The position numbers were made by a program, and so were the translations under genes. A stretch of DNA of 64,000 nt, taken from Seminavis robusta (taxonomy: Eukaryota; Bacillariophyta; Bacillariophyceae; Naviculales; Naviculaceae). Positions 1 through 10,738 of this stretch are shown here, in pieces (position 1 is the stretch's first letter; every line of letters starts with the position of its first letter). The notes beneath the pieces are model-generated. The model saw nothing but the letters and a program-made list of their open reading frames with translations, ran no database searches and was not told the DNA's origin. The DNA lies in NCBI GenBank assembly GCA_903772945.1, contig CAICTM010000392.1:1-64000 (forward strand), written 5' to 3'.

Positions 1-1088
1 ATAGTATTGTATTGACGGGATACAGTCAACGCATGACATGCACATGAAAGTCGCCTTGCGTCTTCACATTTTAAAAGTTGGCTCTCATTTTTCGGGTCGC
101 CTGTGATTTGATTGGACGCTTGATCTTTTTCAATGACTGACATTGAATAATACGAGTGCAATGCGAATCTCAGAAAGGTAGTTGTAGTAATAAAGTTTTT
201 TATTGATGTAATTTACCCTATATCCTACCGGTTATATCTCTCTCTTTTACTCGAATACGTAGACTTCTACAGGGCCTTCTAAGTAATGCGCGCCGGGTAT
301 AATTCAAACCTCTGCCCCCATCGGTACCATTACCCCTAAAGCAAATCGTCTCCAGGAGACGAAATTTTCAAAAATGTTTACCCTTCTCCCGGATTGCTTG
401 GCATTGGCATTGGTTGCAGAGCACGTGCCTGGGATTCTGGCATCTCCATTGAACCTACATGTATCATACAACAAACATAAATGTCCACAAACAGGCTGTG
501 GGGCCTACATAATCTTCTGTGGTTGGCTCTCACATCTTGGGAACTCTGGACTTTAGTAGCATCTAACTTTGTTTGGAGTCCAAATATGCAGAGATATCAA
601 GCATACAATGATGCCACATCTATTATAGCCAGCTTGGTGTGTGGCTGGGTTGATCTCAGAGCACGTGGTGAAGATGGTATCTGGACCAGGATTGTATAAC
701 ATACTGTGCTGGAGCTGTTGAGTTTCCTAATAAATCAAGTTTGAGTTGGATAGCAAAGAGTGACTGAAGTTTACTGAAACTAAGTGCCTTGACTTCTCAC
801 AAACTCTCTAAAAACGTTTCCAGGTGGAAATAAAAAACACAAGCTGGGCCTCTCTGCATGGTGACCCGACAACTGTTGGTCGGCCCCAGCTCGGATCACT
901 ACCCGTAGCTGAAGCTATTATGCAATATCTAACATTACGTGTACATGTACGTATTCTAAAGGGTATTGTTGATCCCCCATACAATGATACATAGACTTCC
1001 GGGACGGGCTTGCTGAAGAGCTCCAGTTGGGGAATGTAGCTACATCCTTGCACACTCGGGCTATTCCGGGCAACTTCTTCAATGCAGC
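1..1088. other. Intergenic, left edge
   Basis: No gene could be supported here. Short open frames at 374-699 lack any recognisable domain, signal peptide or conserved composition. The segment is the 3' flank of the minus-strand LRR gene that ends at 1089. TACCGGTTA-type motifs of the kind common in this window's intergenic DNA occur near 226. Confidence 0.5.
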
Positions 1089-3290
1089 TTATATTCGGAC
1101 CTCCCCTTGGTAGCATTCACAGGGGCAGGATTCAGGACACGACACCACCATTGGACAAGTCACATAGATTTTTCGCAAGCTGGTGACATTCTGGCAAAAC
1201 ACCGCGGGCACCTCACCAATCTCAGTACCATGCAAGGACAAAATCTCTAGCTTTCCCAGGGATCCAAACTCCACAGGCACATCTCCAGTCAAGTCAGGAT
1301 TGAGCGACAGACTCAAAAACTCCAGATTACTGAGCAAAGCAATCTCACTTGGTACACTCCCAACTAGCCCTGTGCTGGACAAGTAGAGACCAGTTGCTGA
1401 TGATAGCTGGCCAAGCTCGGAGGGAATGGGCCCACTCATGAGAGAATTTCCACTCAACACAACCAAGTTATAGTGTCCCAGCTGTCCAAGTTCAGTCGGA
1501 ATCGATCCATCCAACCGATTCTCAGAGAGATCAAGGTTGCCAGTCCAAGCAAGATCATCAGCGATCACTCCAATTTCTGTTGGGATGCTCCCAGTGAGCA
1601 GATTGGAACTTAGCAAAAGCTCATTGAGACTGAGTAGTCCAATCTCGGAGGGGATCGTAGAAGAGAGGAGATTGTCTGACAAAAAAAGATACTTCAAGCT
1701 CGACAGCGCTCCAATGCGTGCAGAGATGGTTCCGTTCAATTGGTTTTGGAAGAAGGAAAGGCTAACCAAACTGTGAAGATTCCACAGAGTATCAGGGATT
1801 GCGCCCGTCAATTCATTCCGCCCCATCAAGATTCGTTCCATGGTGTCTTGAAAGGCATCGAGGTAGCTGGGGATGGTGCCAGTGATCTGGTTGGCAATCA
1901 AGCCAATTTTTCGTAAAGGAGTGACCGGTTGATTGGCTGCTAGTTCGATGGGTACCAATCCGTCAAGGGAACCTGTCAGGTTGCAACCCAGCATTTCAAT
2001 TTGCTCCAAGGAACTCAGCAAGGCAACTTCGGGAGGCATTCGGACGTCAGGAAGAAACTGAAAATCCAACTGTAAGACTGTTCGGTTCCCTTCGGAATTG
2101 CAATATGCCTCAGATTGGAGTTTCGAAATACCCCAATCGCACTCATCTGCTTCGTAACTGAGCCAGTCCCCGTAGAGTTGCGAATTCCAGCTCTCCCCAT
2201 CCAAGGCATAGTAGTACGTGCCAAGAGCAAATAGCTGTTGTCGTCTCCATGGCTCGAGGCTTTCCAGATCGGGGCGCAGGGCAAGCCAGTCCAATGCTCT
2301 TGCTTGAGGTGAACCAGGATCGTCCCGAATAGATTGGACTGTAAAGGAGGGCAAATCCAAAAGAAAAGTTTGACTGTCAGCAGTACTGGGCATTGGGGTT
2401 GGGCGCTCCTCGGGGATTCCCCCACCATACAAAGCAATCGTTCCTAGCACCGTTGTCTCGTTTGCTTGCTTGGTGGTGGTGGACGGAGCACTGGTTGGCA
2501 GTGTTGTGGGGATCTGTGGTTGTTGTTGTTGAGAAGATTCTGTGGGATCGTACAGTGGCGTCGCTGTTGCATTGACGGTCGGGGCTGCCGTACTTCTTTG
2601 AGTGCTTGGAGCTGGTGTGATGACTACAAGTTGTGGAATTTGTTGTCCGTTGTCAGCGTCGCTTGCAGGAGGAGCCGAACAGACCCCACCCAAGCAGACG
2701 ATACCAGCAATGGCGACCATGGCCAAGAGAAAGATCGCACCAAAGCACAACCATCGGCTTCCGTTGGTTTGGGGCGTGAACCTGGACAGCAGGTCCCGTT
2801 TTTCATCATGAGGCACCAGCTCTGCCTGCGGAAGATCATCATCCGAAATATAACTTGCCAGAAAAGTTCCAGTAGGTTGCCAGCCACGTTGGTTGCTGCT
2901 GGTGTTTCGAGGCTGCTCGACATTATCGTCTCCAACTTGGATAGTGTAACTAGCCGTATCTGTGGTAGTCCGGGGAGTTTCGTGGTGGGACACAGGGATG
3001 ACTGCCCTGGCACCTGGTGCCTGTTCCTCGCTTCTCCTTCCTTGGGGAGCTTCATCCGGTGGTCCTGCGGCAGGTCCTTTTAACCATCGCAAACTTCGTG
3101 ACAACCATCCGGGATACCTACCACTGTTTTCCCTGGTGGAGGTGCTTTCTTGTTCATGAGGGGCATCAGGGTCCTGGCTCATGATTGCCGGGAGAGCTCG
3201 TTTCTCTTCTTTACTTCGTTCTTCCACAGTCTCACCATGATCGCAGTGAAAAATGTGCGATGGTGGATCCGGGCGGCTAAAGGAGACCAT
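1089..3290 (-). CDS. LRR receptor-like membrane protein without kinase
   Basis: Predicted plasma-membrane receptor-like protein of about 733 residues. From the chosen Met, a hydrophilic Ser/Pro/Glu-rich cytosolic tail (about 1-175) leads into one membrane segment (about 180-204, WLCFGAIFLLAMVAIAG). A P/T/S stalk, a pre-LRR capping module (WRRQQLFALGTYYYALDG, then DECDW) and about ten plant-type LRRs of the GxIPxELGxL kind follow. The protein ends in a Cys-rich cap (SCPESCPCEC). The architecture matches the two other LRR genes in this window and the LRR families of pennate diatoms. The start at 3290 has an ACCATGG context. The frame stays open to 3482, and a second good Met lies at 3182. No kinase or other signalling domain follows. 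The ligand and the signalling partner are unknown. Confidence 0.85.
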   Translation of the reverse strand: MVSFSRPDPPSHIFHCDHGETVEERSKEEKRALPAIMSQDPDAPHEQESTSTRENSGRYPGWLSRSLRWLKGPAAGPPDEAPQGRRSEEQAPGARAVIPVSHHETPRTTTDTASYTIQVGDDNVEQPRNTSSNQRGWQPTGTFLASYISDDDLPQAELVPHDEKRDLLSRFTPQTNGSRWLCFGAIFLLAMVAIAGIVCLGGVCSAPPASDADNGQQIPQLVVITPAPSTQRSTAAPTVNATATPLYDPTESSQQQQPQIPTTLPTSAPSTTTKQANETTVLGTIALYGGGIPEERPTPMPSTADSQTFLLDLPSFTVQSIRDDPGSPQARALDWLALRPDLESLEPWRRQQLFALGTYYYALDGESWNSQLYGDWLSYEADECDWGISKLQSEAYCNSEGNRTVLQLDFQFLPDVRMPPEVALLSSLEQIEMLGCNLTGSLDGLVPIELAANQPVTPLRKIGLIANQITGTIPSYLDAFQDTMERILMGRNELTGAIPDTLWNLHSLVSLSFFQNQLNGTISARIGALSSLKYLFLSDNLLSSTIPSEIGLLSLNELLLSSNLLTGSIPTEIGVIADDLAWTGNLDLSENRLDGSIPTELGQLGHYNLVVLSGNSLMSGPIPSELGQLSSATGLYLSSTGLVGSVPSEIALLSNLEFLSLSLNPDLTGDVPVEFGSLGKLEILSLHGTEIGEVPAVFCQNVTSLRKIYVTCPMVVSCPESCPCECYQGEVRI

Positions 3291-4490
3291 GGTGGTGGTG
3301 ATGCAGCCAAACAAGTAAGTGGCGACAACTAACTGATGACGAGGAAGAAAAATGAGGGAGTGAGAAACGATGATGTAAGCAGTTTGTGGAAGATTGATGG
3401 AGCTTTTGCCCTCCAACTCGACCGGTGGTACAGATCTTTGTTGACTTGAGACTTGAGCCGCCAGCCAAGATCTGACCACCATCTACGAGTATCTTTCATA
3501 CGATTTTAGCATTTAGCATTTAGAATGGCCAACTAAATCAAATCGGCTTGCAACGGAGACGCCCTCGCAGGTACGTTCCGTACCGACGCATTGAAAGAGT
3601 GTGGTAATGTAATTGGGGAGTGGAATAAATTGACCAGAAGATTAAAAACATAAAAACAAATGCTACGGCCTCATTCCCCTTGTTGTTCTGCATGGGGCTG
3701 TAACATTTGTTTGGCGATTTTGTCACTTTCCTGTGGAGAACAAGCACTCCCCAATTGTCAACACGGCGTTTTGGAACGATTTTCGATTTTGAAACCTGTA
3801 TACCCCTCCTTTCAGTCATGTCACTTAAGTAAATTGGTCATTTCGTTAAATGTTTGCATTAAGCTCGCCAAAACCTTCACTTGTGGGTATATGGTCCGTA
3901 TTTTCTGTTAATGCTCTACTGGTACTTCTAATGGCAACTATAGGTTTAACACTCATCTCAAACAGATAATAGAAAGAAATAATGGCTAGGGTCAATTTGA
4001 AATTTTCATTACCGGTACCTTTCAATGAGTCGGTACCGCAGGGTTGCTTGACCGTAATCTGTCACGGCGCGGGGGCCCTGCCAATCAACCCTCCTAAGTA
4101 TTTCATTCCCAGTGGAAGACTTTTCAGGAGGTTGTAAGCCGGCCCTTAAACAAAAGAGTGCATCGGCAGTCTGGCCCTCCACTCTTAGGCATCCGGATTA
4201 CGGATAAACAAGTCTGATAAACCGATATTTTCACTGGGTTAACTTCGGGGTCACGAACATTACGGGAATGTTTGGTACAGATTCCGAAAGCAAAGGTGCG
4301 TCTTAACTTTCCGGGGTCCCGAACATTACGGGAATGAACCCAACGGATCGAATTTTTGGGGGACATGCATTATTATTATTATTTGACCTTCATCCCACTT
4401 CTCACTTCTCTCGCCGCATCCCGCTGTTGGGAAGGGGTGGTACCGGTATATAGACTCTGTACTCCATCCTTCTATCGTTCATTTAACACG
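3291..4490. other. Intergenic between divergent LRR and methyltransferase genes
   Basis: Shared 5' region of two divergent genes. No coding region is supported apart from an upstream in-frame extension of the next gene. It holds a pair of about 32-bp direct repeats at 4239-4336 (see separate entry). Confidence 0.5.
4239..4336. repeat. Pair of about 32-bp direct repeats
   Basis: Two near-identical copies, 4239-4270 and 4302-4336, share the core GAACATTACGGGAATG preceded by GGGGTC[A/C]C. The starts are 63 bp apart. They lie 155-250 bp upstream of the methyltransferase start codon, so they may be regulatory or simply a local duplication. Confidence 0.75.
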
Positions 4491-5824
4491 ATGACGACAA
4501 AGAGATCCAATGGCACTACTTCCAAGATATCCAATGGATATCTGTCTTCCGATGAAGAATTTGAAGAGCTAGGTCCCCTGGTGGCCATGGAATTGACATC
4601 GGGTCAAGAAGATCTTTTGGACAAAGATCCACAATTCTGTGGGAATCTCCTACCCAAACTCCCGTGGTTGCTCGCATTGATGCTATTGATTGTGGCTCTC
4701 TATGTCATGGCTCCCACTACTGGTAGCAAGAATTCCACAACAACAATGCACCATCACAATCATCATCACATTCATTTGGAGTGTCCCACAGAGCCCTTGT
4801 CGACGCTCAATTTCGACGACGATGCCGCCATCCAAGATTACGTCGCCAACGGAACACAGCCGTGCACCAAAACCCCCGCATGTTTTCTCGAAACCTTTCG
4901 AGACCACGTCTTTGATGGACACACGCGCACGTACACTCAATTCAAAGAAAGCGAACGCGAGTTTGTCCGAGACTTTTTTGTACCCCATTTGAAACCGGGC
5001 GATGCCATTTACGAATCGGCCTGTGGCATTGGATTGAATCTCTTTGCCGTACTGGAGTTGGTAGCAGAAGAAGCCAATTTGACGGGAATTACCGTTTATG
5101 GAAATGAGTATATTGAGGAAAATGCCAATCGAGCCAATTGGATCTTGGATGTACTCTTGGGAGCACAACTTGACGAGGATATGCCCAATAAAAAGGGACA
5201 TGTCTGTCGAGGAGATTCCACCGATTTGAGTTTTGTTCCTGCCAATAGTTTCGATTTGGTATACACGGGTTTCATCAGGTGAGATCTTATGAACACGAGA
5301 ATGAAGAAAGATGATAGCCGAACATCAGATGTTTGGATGTTGTTTGGCTGACTGACTGGTTTCTCTTTATATCGTATTACTCACCAACACGACAATTTGC
5401 ACCACCATGAACATATCATGCTATTATTATGATTATGATGATTAGTCCCCTCTGGGATCCTCTCCATATCAACAGTCACAGTAAAATGAAAGAGCTGTGT
5501 TTGGACCAAAATAAAAATGATGACTGGAAAGCCCAAACACTGGTCAATCTGAGTCAATCGATGCAAGACGATTGGTTCAGTCAATGGGTGGTGGAAATGA
5601 TTCGCATTGCCAAACCGGGAGCACCCATTATTATTGAAGAGAATGCACTACCCTTTTGTTCCAATCCGCACGACTATGGTGGTGTCAGTCCAGCGTACTG
5701 GCATCACGGAGTCGACCACTACGGGTGGAACGTCCAACCGAGTTCATTGCAATTTGGAAAACGAGGCAATGGATACAAAGGCAGTCGGTATCATGTGTTT
5801 ATGCTGAAAAAGGAGGAAGAATGA
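4491..5824 (+). CDS. Membrane-anchored SAM-dependent methyltransferase-like protein (2 exons)
   Basis: Two exons, 4491-5278 and 5446-5824, encode about 388 residues. The 167-bp intron begins GTGAGA and ends TTAG, and joining it restores the run GFISPLWDPLHIN. The N-terminus is an acidic cytosolic tail with a single hydrophobic segment at about 57-76 (LPWLLALMLLIVALYVMAP), giving a type II membrane protein. The remainder looks like a class I methyltransferase. A glycine-rich loop (ESACGIGLN, about residue 175) is followed by an acidic strand end (YGNEYIEENA) and by FDLVYTGFI at the motif IV position. The C-terminal part holds IAKPGAPIIIEENALP. The start at 4491 (ACACGATG) is preferred over an in-frame ATG at 4365 because the upstream extension is not conserved-looking. 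The substrate is unknown. Confidence 0.72.
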
Positions 5825-6023
5825 AGAGTCATGATTACGACAAACAAGTTTGTTTTGGGCAGTCACTAGAAGAAGGATCATCATGGACCGAAGTTTTGTT
5901 TTGGAAGCTAGCTTCGTCACATGAAAATAAATGACTTTTTTTATACAATTTGGCCAAGGATCGCATAATGTTCGTCCATTTCTATCGCTGCACCCACTTA
6001 TCACAAGCTAGCTAGCTAGCTAG

Positions 6024-6788
6024 CTAATCATCGAGAATGGAAGTGTTGTCGTGTTTGGGTTTTGGCATGACCAGTTTCATGGGTCCAATGACAATGGCGA
6101 CATCGGGCATCAACTCCAACACAGAAGCATCATCGTCCTCCAACTTGGAACGACATTTTTGCAGAATACTCTGGAAGAATTGTTCCACTTTGGGGGCGGC
6201 ATGCTGTCCCGTCAATAGTTTGGACGGTTGAAAACTGACGGTACGGCCCGTCAATTGGACCATTTCTCCTCCCGTCCAATCGACACTGGTATAGGCGACT
6301 TTTTTCTTAGTAGTTTGAAATGGATTGACCGTCAACGTGACAGCGCGATAGCCGCCATCGGCACTGCGGAGACAATCGTCAATCTCTTCTTGAACGGCCA
6401 ACAATCCCCAGGCAGCAGTGGTTGTCTTGGACGAGGATGGAAAAAAGTATCCCTGAAACCACGATGGATCGGGTTGATGAAGACACCAAATGGCCACGCC
6501 TTCTACCAAGTGGCGATCGGGTGGTAAAGTAGCGGAGGTCATGGCGAATGCCAATGGGGCACAGCAATCTTCGTCGTCACTGTTGTTGCTGCTATTGGGT
6601 CGTCGTCGCTTGACACGGGTCCAATCCAATGGCAGCGGATTGGTTGCCTTTTTCTTCTTGTTGATGGTGTTCATCCAACCCGCCGCTATGGGTGCTTTGC
6701 TATCAATAGTAGCATTCTTGGAAGTGATGGGGTCGGCCTCCATTGTTGGTACCGGTACAGTTGTCTCTTCTTTGACTTTGGTTGTCAT
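6024..6788 (-). CDS. Unknown protein, 254 residues
   Basis: I do not recognise this family. The N-terminal 90 residues are Lys/Thr/Ser-rich and likely disordered, with a basic patch (VKRRRPNSSNNSDDEDC) that could act as a nuclear signal. The C-terminal two thirds look folded, with alternating hydrophobic residues, Trp-rich stretches (AIWCLHQPDPSWFQGYFF; AYTSVDWTGGEMVQL) and an acidic linker before VLELMPDVAIVIGPMKLV. The frame is open up to 6938. The Met at 6788 was chosen because the longer form would run into the 5' region of the divergent gene starting at 6989. The two genes may share a promoter of about 200 bp. Confidence 0.6.
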   Translation of the reverse strand: MTTKVKEETTVPVPTMEADPITSKNATIDSKAPIAAGWMNTINKKKKATNPLPLDWTRVKRRRPNSSNNSDDEDCCAPLAFAMTSATLPPDRHLVEGVAIWCLHQPDPSWFQGYFFPSSSKTTTAAWGLLAVQEEIDDCLRSADGGYRAVTLTVNPFQTTKKKVAYTSVDWTGGEMVQLTGRTVSFQPSKLLTGQHAAPKVEQFFQSILQKCRSKLEDDDASVLELMPDVAIVIGPMKLVMPKPKHDNTSILDD

Positions 6789-6988
6789 GTTGTCATTGTG
6801 GCTTGATTCGATTCGATTCTGTCGTCGGGTTCGTTCGCTGTGGCCCCTGCCCTGAAAGATCTCCAACAAAGGGTTAGCGATATTGCTTTCATTTTTGAGC
6901 AAGTGAGCGATCGGATTGTTCAGAGGTCTTCGCAACATTGACCCGCTCCGTCATCACAGACCACAATTCCCATCTAAGACTGTCCACC

Positions 6989-7512
6989 ATGATCGCCTCT
7001 CGATTGATCACCCGAGCCGCCCCAAGGGCCAAGGTTGTTACTACTCAACAACGAAGAGGATTCTTGGATTACATCACCAACTATCCCGACAAGGTACGTA
7101 AGGCGGCAAACAAATCGATCGAGAAGAATATTATGCGAGCATCCCTTGGTGCTGATGGGTTTGTTCCCATACAGTGGGCGCATCGGCACTTCCACTAGCA
7201 AGCCAGGAGACTGTTTTGATCTATTCTTCTTTGTTGCTTCTCGAATGCCTCTGTCTAGTAGATGTCTTGTTTTTCTGATTTTCCTAACCATATTTATGCT
7301 GCATTTTTATTCTACCGGTATAGATCAATGAGATTAAAAAGATCCAAATGAAGGGAGGAACCTGCCAGGGTGAAGCCAACCCCACATGGTTGAAGCAGGA
7401 AGGAGACAACATTACCAACTATGTTGGAATGTTCCTTTGCTTTGTGGGATTTGCGCAATTGGCTACTGGCCATTACAAATTGGCCACTGGCTCTGGAAAA
7501 ATGCCAGAGTAA
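6989..7512 (+). CDS. Small mitochondrial membrane protein, COX7a-like (2 exons)
   Basis: Exons 6989-7093 and 7324-7512 encode 97 residues. The 230-bp intron starts GTACGT and ends TATAG. The first 22 residues are rich in Arg, Ala, Ser and Thr and lack acids (IASRLITRAAPRAKVV), a typical mitochondrial presequence. The mature part has a short amphipathic region, PTWLKQ, then one membrane helix (NYVGMFLCFVGFAQLATG) and a short basic tail. Size, the PxxLK motif just before the helix, and the single helix resemble cytochrome c oxidase subunit VIIa. Another small respiratory-chain subunit is possible. It is divergent from the unknown gene to the left. Confidence 0.68.
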
Positions 7513-8472
7513 ACTGAGTACCATACCAATAATTATTATATCAATGGCAATACAGATCAAAATTATTGATGAGTCCTTCAGCACCAAGACAAATCTTGTT
7601 TCCAAAAGGTAAATAGTCAAGTTTTTAAAAAGGTTAAGGTATAATCAGTGGTTGTTCCTTTTCAAAACTGTTCCCTTGGTCTGCATCATGCCTCCGTTTT
7701 CACTCCAGGACACCACCTAGATAGCTTCTAGTTACATACATGTAGTTACCTATGGCTGTGCTGTGGCCAGTCCCTGTGATAAAGTAGCTGTACCGTAGGC
7801 AACAAACGAACTAGCAATGGAAGTTTGCAACTACTACAGTATAGAAAAGGGCTAGTAGAAATCTATCATAATAATATCCTCAGGCTCAGACATGAGATAT
7901 TTGCCACGGGAAGATTGCACGCACCAGTTCCGGTACTGTACTTGGCATACCGGTAGAGTGGAGGGATTAGGTGCAGAGGCTGGTTGTACCGTACGTACGT
8001 AGCCAATCCATCGTCCCGAGCTTGCTTTGGATTCATGGACTTGGGCACCAGGACCGTCTAATGGTGGGTAGATCTAGCTAGCCAGCAAAAAAACTGAGGA
8101 CAGAAAAAGAACCAAAGGGGGACCAGATGCATGATGGATGACAAGCATAATTTCAAATAAGAATGCCAGATGGATGATGATCCCAAGCAACCCGAGAGGA
8201 TGGTTGAATGCAAGTGAAAAATACGTAAAACATGAGACAGTACCGGTAGATTCAATGATTCGATTCAACTTTGCTTTTTGCAGAGCCTCCTCACAATCCC
8301 TTCTCTTGCTTTTACGTAAAAAAGTCCACCACTTGGAGATGTTGATCGTTTTACTCTGTGCATACAGTATCTCGTTTTCTATAATTTATATATGATCATT
8401 TATTTGCGTGTACTTTTGGATGCGAATTGTTGAATGGAAAGGAATTCCCATGCAAATCAAATCCGTCTACAT
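7513..8472. other. Intergenic between convergent 3' ends
   Basis: This is the 3' flank of the COX7a-like gene and of the carboxyl methyltransferase gene. Only short unsupported frames are present. Several TACCGGTA-like palindromes and a GCTAGCTAG run near 8070 occur. Confidence 0.5.
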
Positions 8473-9834
8473 CTACTTGCTCTTTTGGACCGTCTTGGTG
8501 GGATCAAATCCCATGGCCGACGATTCCCCAATACTGCACAAGAGCGCTCCAAAATTCTGGTCGTCGCCACTCTCCTCATCATTATTCGCCGCAGCAGCGA
8601 CAATCAAACAATAATGATGCATAATCAATTGCCATTCTTCCAATTCATCCAAAAATTCCGCTTTGGTGGCATCGCGTCGTTGCACGGGAGTCAATACACT
8701 GTCGTAGGCAGCCGCCATGTCGCATCCGGCCGCCCGCGTAAACCCACACGCCAGTAACTTGTCGAGTTGGGCGTCCAGTGTCCGGACGACATGCAATCCA
8801 CTGTCGTGGCTAGTCACACCCGCTCGTGTCAAGTGTTGTTCCATGACGGTACCAAAATTGTCACTGCCCAAAATGGGTTCGTAGGCACAGACACAAATGT
8901 GCGGCAATAGTTGTGTCAGACACTGCAGCAATTGCCGGGATTCGTCATCCGGCAGATACATGAGAACGCATTCCAACAAGACCAATGTGGGAAGGGACGG
9001 ATCAAAGTGGGACGTGTGGGTCAATTTTTCCACCAGTGCCGGTGGAGATTCTCGTAAATCGTGTTGTATCCAATGGCACGTAGAAGTGTCGGACTTATCT
9101 GTCGTAGTAGATTCTAGAGTGGATTCCTCAAAAGCGTCGAATTGCTCGGTTTCCATGGGCATGACAACATCTCCCTCTTCTTCGTCTTCTTCTTCGTCTC
9201 CTTCGTCAATGATGGGTGCTAGAGTTTGTTTTTGTTTTTTGCTTTCGCGACTACTACTGCTGCCGTTGGTTGTTGCTGTCTTGCTCTTCTTGCCTGTAGG
9301 AGAAATGCTAAATCCATGAACCGATTTTTTTACCGTGGCACCAAAGACATGCGGAGCTTCTCGTACAATGGCCGCCTTGGCTTGAATGACGGACGGATGA
9401 TCCACTTCGTACCATCCAATGGTTGTTGTTGTTGACTCAGACTGTTCTGTTTTGTTGTGGAGGACGTGACGAAAATAGGACGTGTCCTTGCCACATCCCA
9501 GCACCAACACTTGGGCTTTGCTATTAGTGTTGTTGTGATGAAATTCCAAAAAGGACGTAATGGCACGATCCATACAACACACACGAGCATGTGTCCCTCG
9601 TTTGATGATGGGTTGAATTTGGCGTCGCCGATTTGTTGCAGTAGGTGTCGTAGTAATGCCCGACGCATGACGACTCATGGCCGTGACATACGGATCTTGG
9701 TAGTACCCCGCTTCCACTGTCGCCACCTTGGCCAAAATCGCATCGTCGGCGGTCTTCATAATCGGAGCATCATGATGATGATGATGATGAGGACTGCCGT
9801 TGCTGGTGTTGTTGCTGGTGTCGCCGTTGCTCAT
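8473..9834 (-). CDS. LCMT1: Leucine carboxyl methyltransferase (PP2A methylation)
   Basis: This enzyme family methylates the C-terminal leucine carboxylate of the PP2A-type phosphatase catalytic subunit, using S-adenosylmethionine, and so controls holoenzyme assembly. The 453-residue frame shows the family order. An N-terminal region (YYQDPYVTAMSR) is followed by KRGTHARVCCMDRAI, equivalent to the family's RGYYAR segment. The SAM loop VLVLGCGKDTSYF lies at about 110-121, then WYEVDHPSVIQAKA, and LVLLECVLMYLPDD near the active site. It is longer than usual (about 330) because of a His run (residues 16-21) and a Ser/Lys/acidic insert of about 100 residues between the SAM and LECVLMY motifs. The frame continues upstream to 9990, but the Met at 9834 begins the plausible protein. 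Confidence 0.85.
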   Translation of the reverse strand: MSNGDTSNNTSNGSPHHHHHHDAPIMKTADDAILAKVATVEAGYYQDPYVTAMSRHASGITTTPTATNRRRQIQPIIKRGTHARVCCMDRAITSFLEFHHNNTNSKAQVLVLGCGKDTSYFRHVLHNKTEQSESTTTTIGWYEVDHPSVIQAKAAIVREAPHVFGATVKKSVHGFSISPTGKKSKTATTNGSSSSRESKKQKQTLAPIIDEGDEEEDEEEGDVVMPMETEQFDAFEESTLESTTTDKSDTSTCHWIQHDLRESPPALVEKLTHTSHFDPSLPTLVLLECVLMYLPDDESRQLLQCLTQLLPHICVCAYEPILGSDNFGTVMEQHLTRAGVTSHDSGLHVVRTLDAQLDKLLACGFTRAAGCDMAAAYDSVLTPVQRRDATKAEFLDELEEWQLIMHHYCLIVAAAANNDEESGDDQNFGALLCSIGESSAMGFDPTKTVQKSK

Positions 9835-10147
9835 GGTGATGGATTCGAGTCGATATTGATTCAATTCAATTCTTTTTGGGTGATGTGCTGATTGTGATGG
9901 GTCGATGGATCCCTTCTTGCTCTTGATGCAGCAATCGCTTCGCGATCTTTTGGATCCAATTCTTCGATTGCTTTCTATTGCTTTCTTCACATTACAGCTA
10001 TTGCTTCCAGTACCGTACCAGACTTATCTCCTCCAGCGCTGAACAAATCTATTCCCGTTCACCCAATCATGCACAACAACGAGTGGAATCCGTTCAACAC
10101 AAGATCCTTCCACAAGTATAACATCCCTCAAGAACACAAACAACAAA
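9835..10147. promoter_or_regulatory. Shared divergent promoter region
   Basis: This 313-bp segment separates the starts of the carboxyl methyltransferase (minus) and the DUF6714 gene (plus). No specific element could be assigned. Confidence 0.4.
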
Positions 10148-10738
10148 ATGGCAGGAAAGAAGAAAGAAAAGACCAGACCCCAACCCATGGTAGCAGTGGA
10201 TGTGGAGGAGGATCCACTGACGGTGGAGCAGGAAGCGTTGATCGCTCAGATCCAAGAGGCATTCAAAGGAGTCCAACTGGAGGATGATGGGACCTCTTTG
10301 CAGCAGACCGAGCTCTTGGATGCCGGCAGGGACCCCAGCGACTTGGAGGGTTTGCCAACGGATGAGAGGGATGATTGGACTGCCATACTGGACAGGACCC
10401 TGGAGGATTTTGGTGTTGTTTTCTCGTTTACTGACAAGAAGGGTTACAAGTTCTACCTACCGGCATACATGATTTGGACAATAAGGCATCATCCATCCAC
10501 TGAATACCTCGAAAAGAGGGCTACGCAAGCCCTGAATGTAGATGCAGCAATCTACGCCCTCAATCCAGATACGTACCAGTTTGAGAGTGTTTCCTTTGTG
10601 AAGTGGTTTTCTACTCTGCAAATTCAAGCAATAATCAAGTTCCTGGAGTATTCGACTCGCCACGAGAGCTTGGACATTGGCACGGCGGAACTCAACCTCG
10701 AAAAAATTCAGAAAGCCGTGCAAAAGGAAAACGATTGA
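10148..10738 (+). CDS. DUF6714 family protein
   Basis: 196 residues. The pattern matches DUF6714, a family of unknown function found mainly in bacteria. An N-terminal helix (LIAQIQEAFKGV) is followed by a Leu/Asp segment (GTSLQQTELLDAGRD), then the hallmark ERDDWTAI, and KGYKFYLPAYMIWTI with the FYLPAYM core. The lysine-rich start (MAGKKKEKTRP) is probably disordered. No signal peptide or membrane segment is present, so a soluble cytosolic protein is likely. The first ATG after the in-frame stop was used. Confidence 0.75.
   Translation: MAGKKKEKTRPQPMVAVDVEEDPLTVEQEALIAQIQEAFKGVQLEDDGTSLQQTELLDAGRDPSDLEGLPTDERDDWTAILDRTLEDFGVVFSFTDKKGYKFYLPAYMIWTIRHHPSTEYLEKRATQALNVDAAIYALNPDTYQFESVSFVKWFSTLQIQAIIKFLEYSTRHESLDIGTAELNLEKIQKAVQKEND

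Noticed and set aside
9768-9792. ATG/CAT trinucleotide run as a microsatellite element
   Set aside because: It encodes the His run in the carboxyl methyltransferase and needs no separate explanation.
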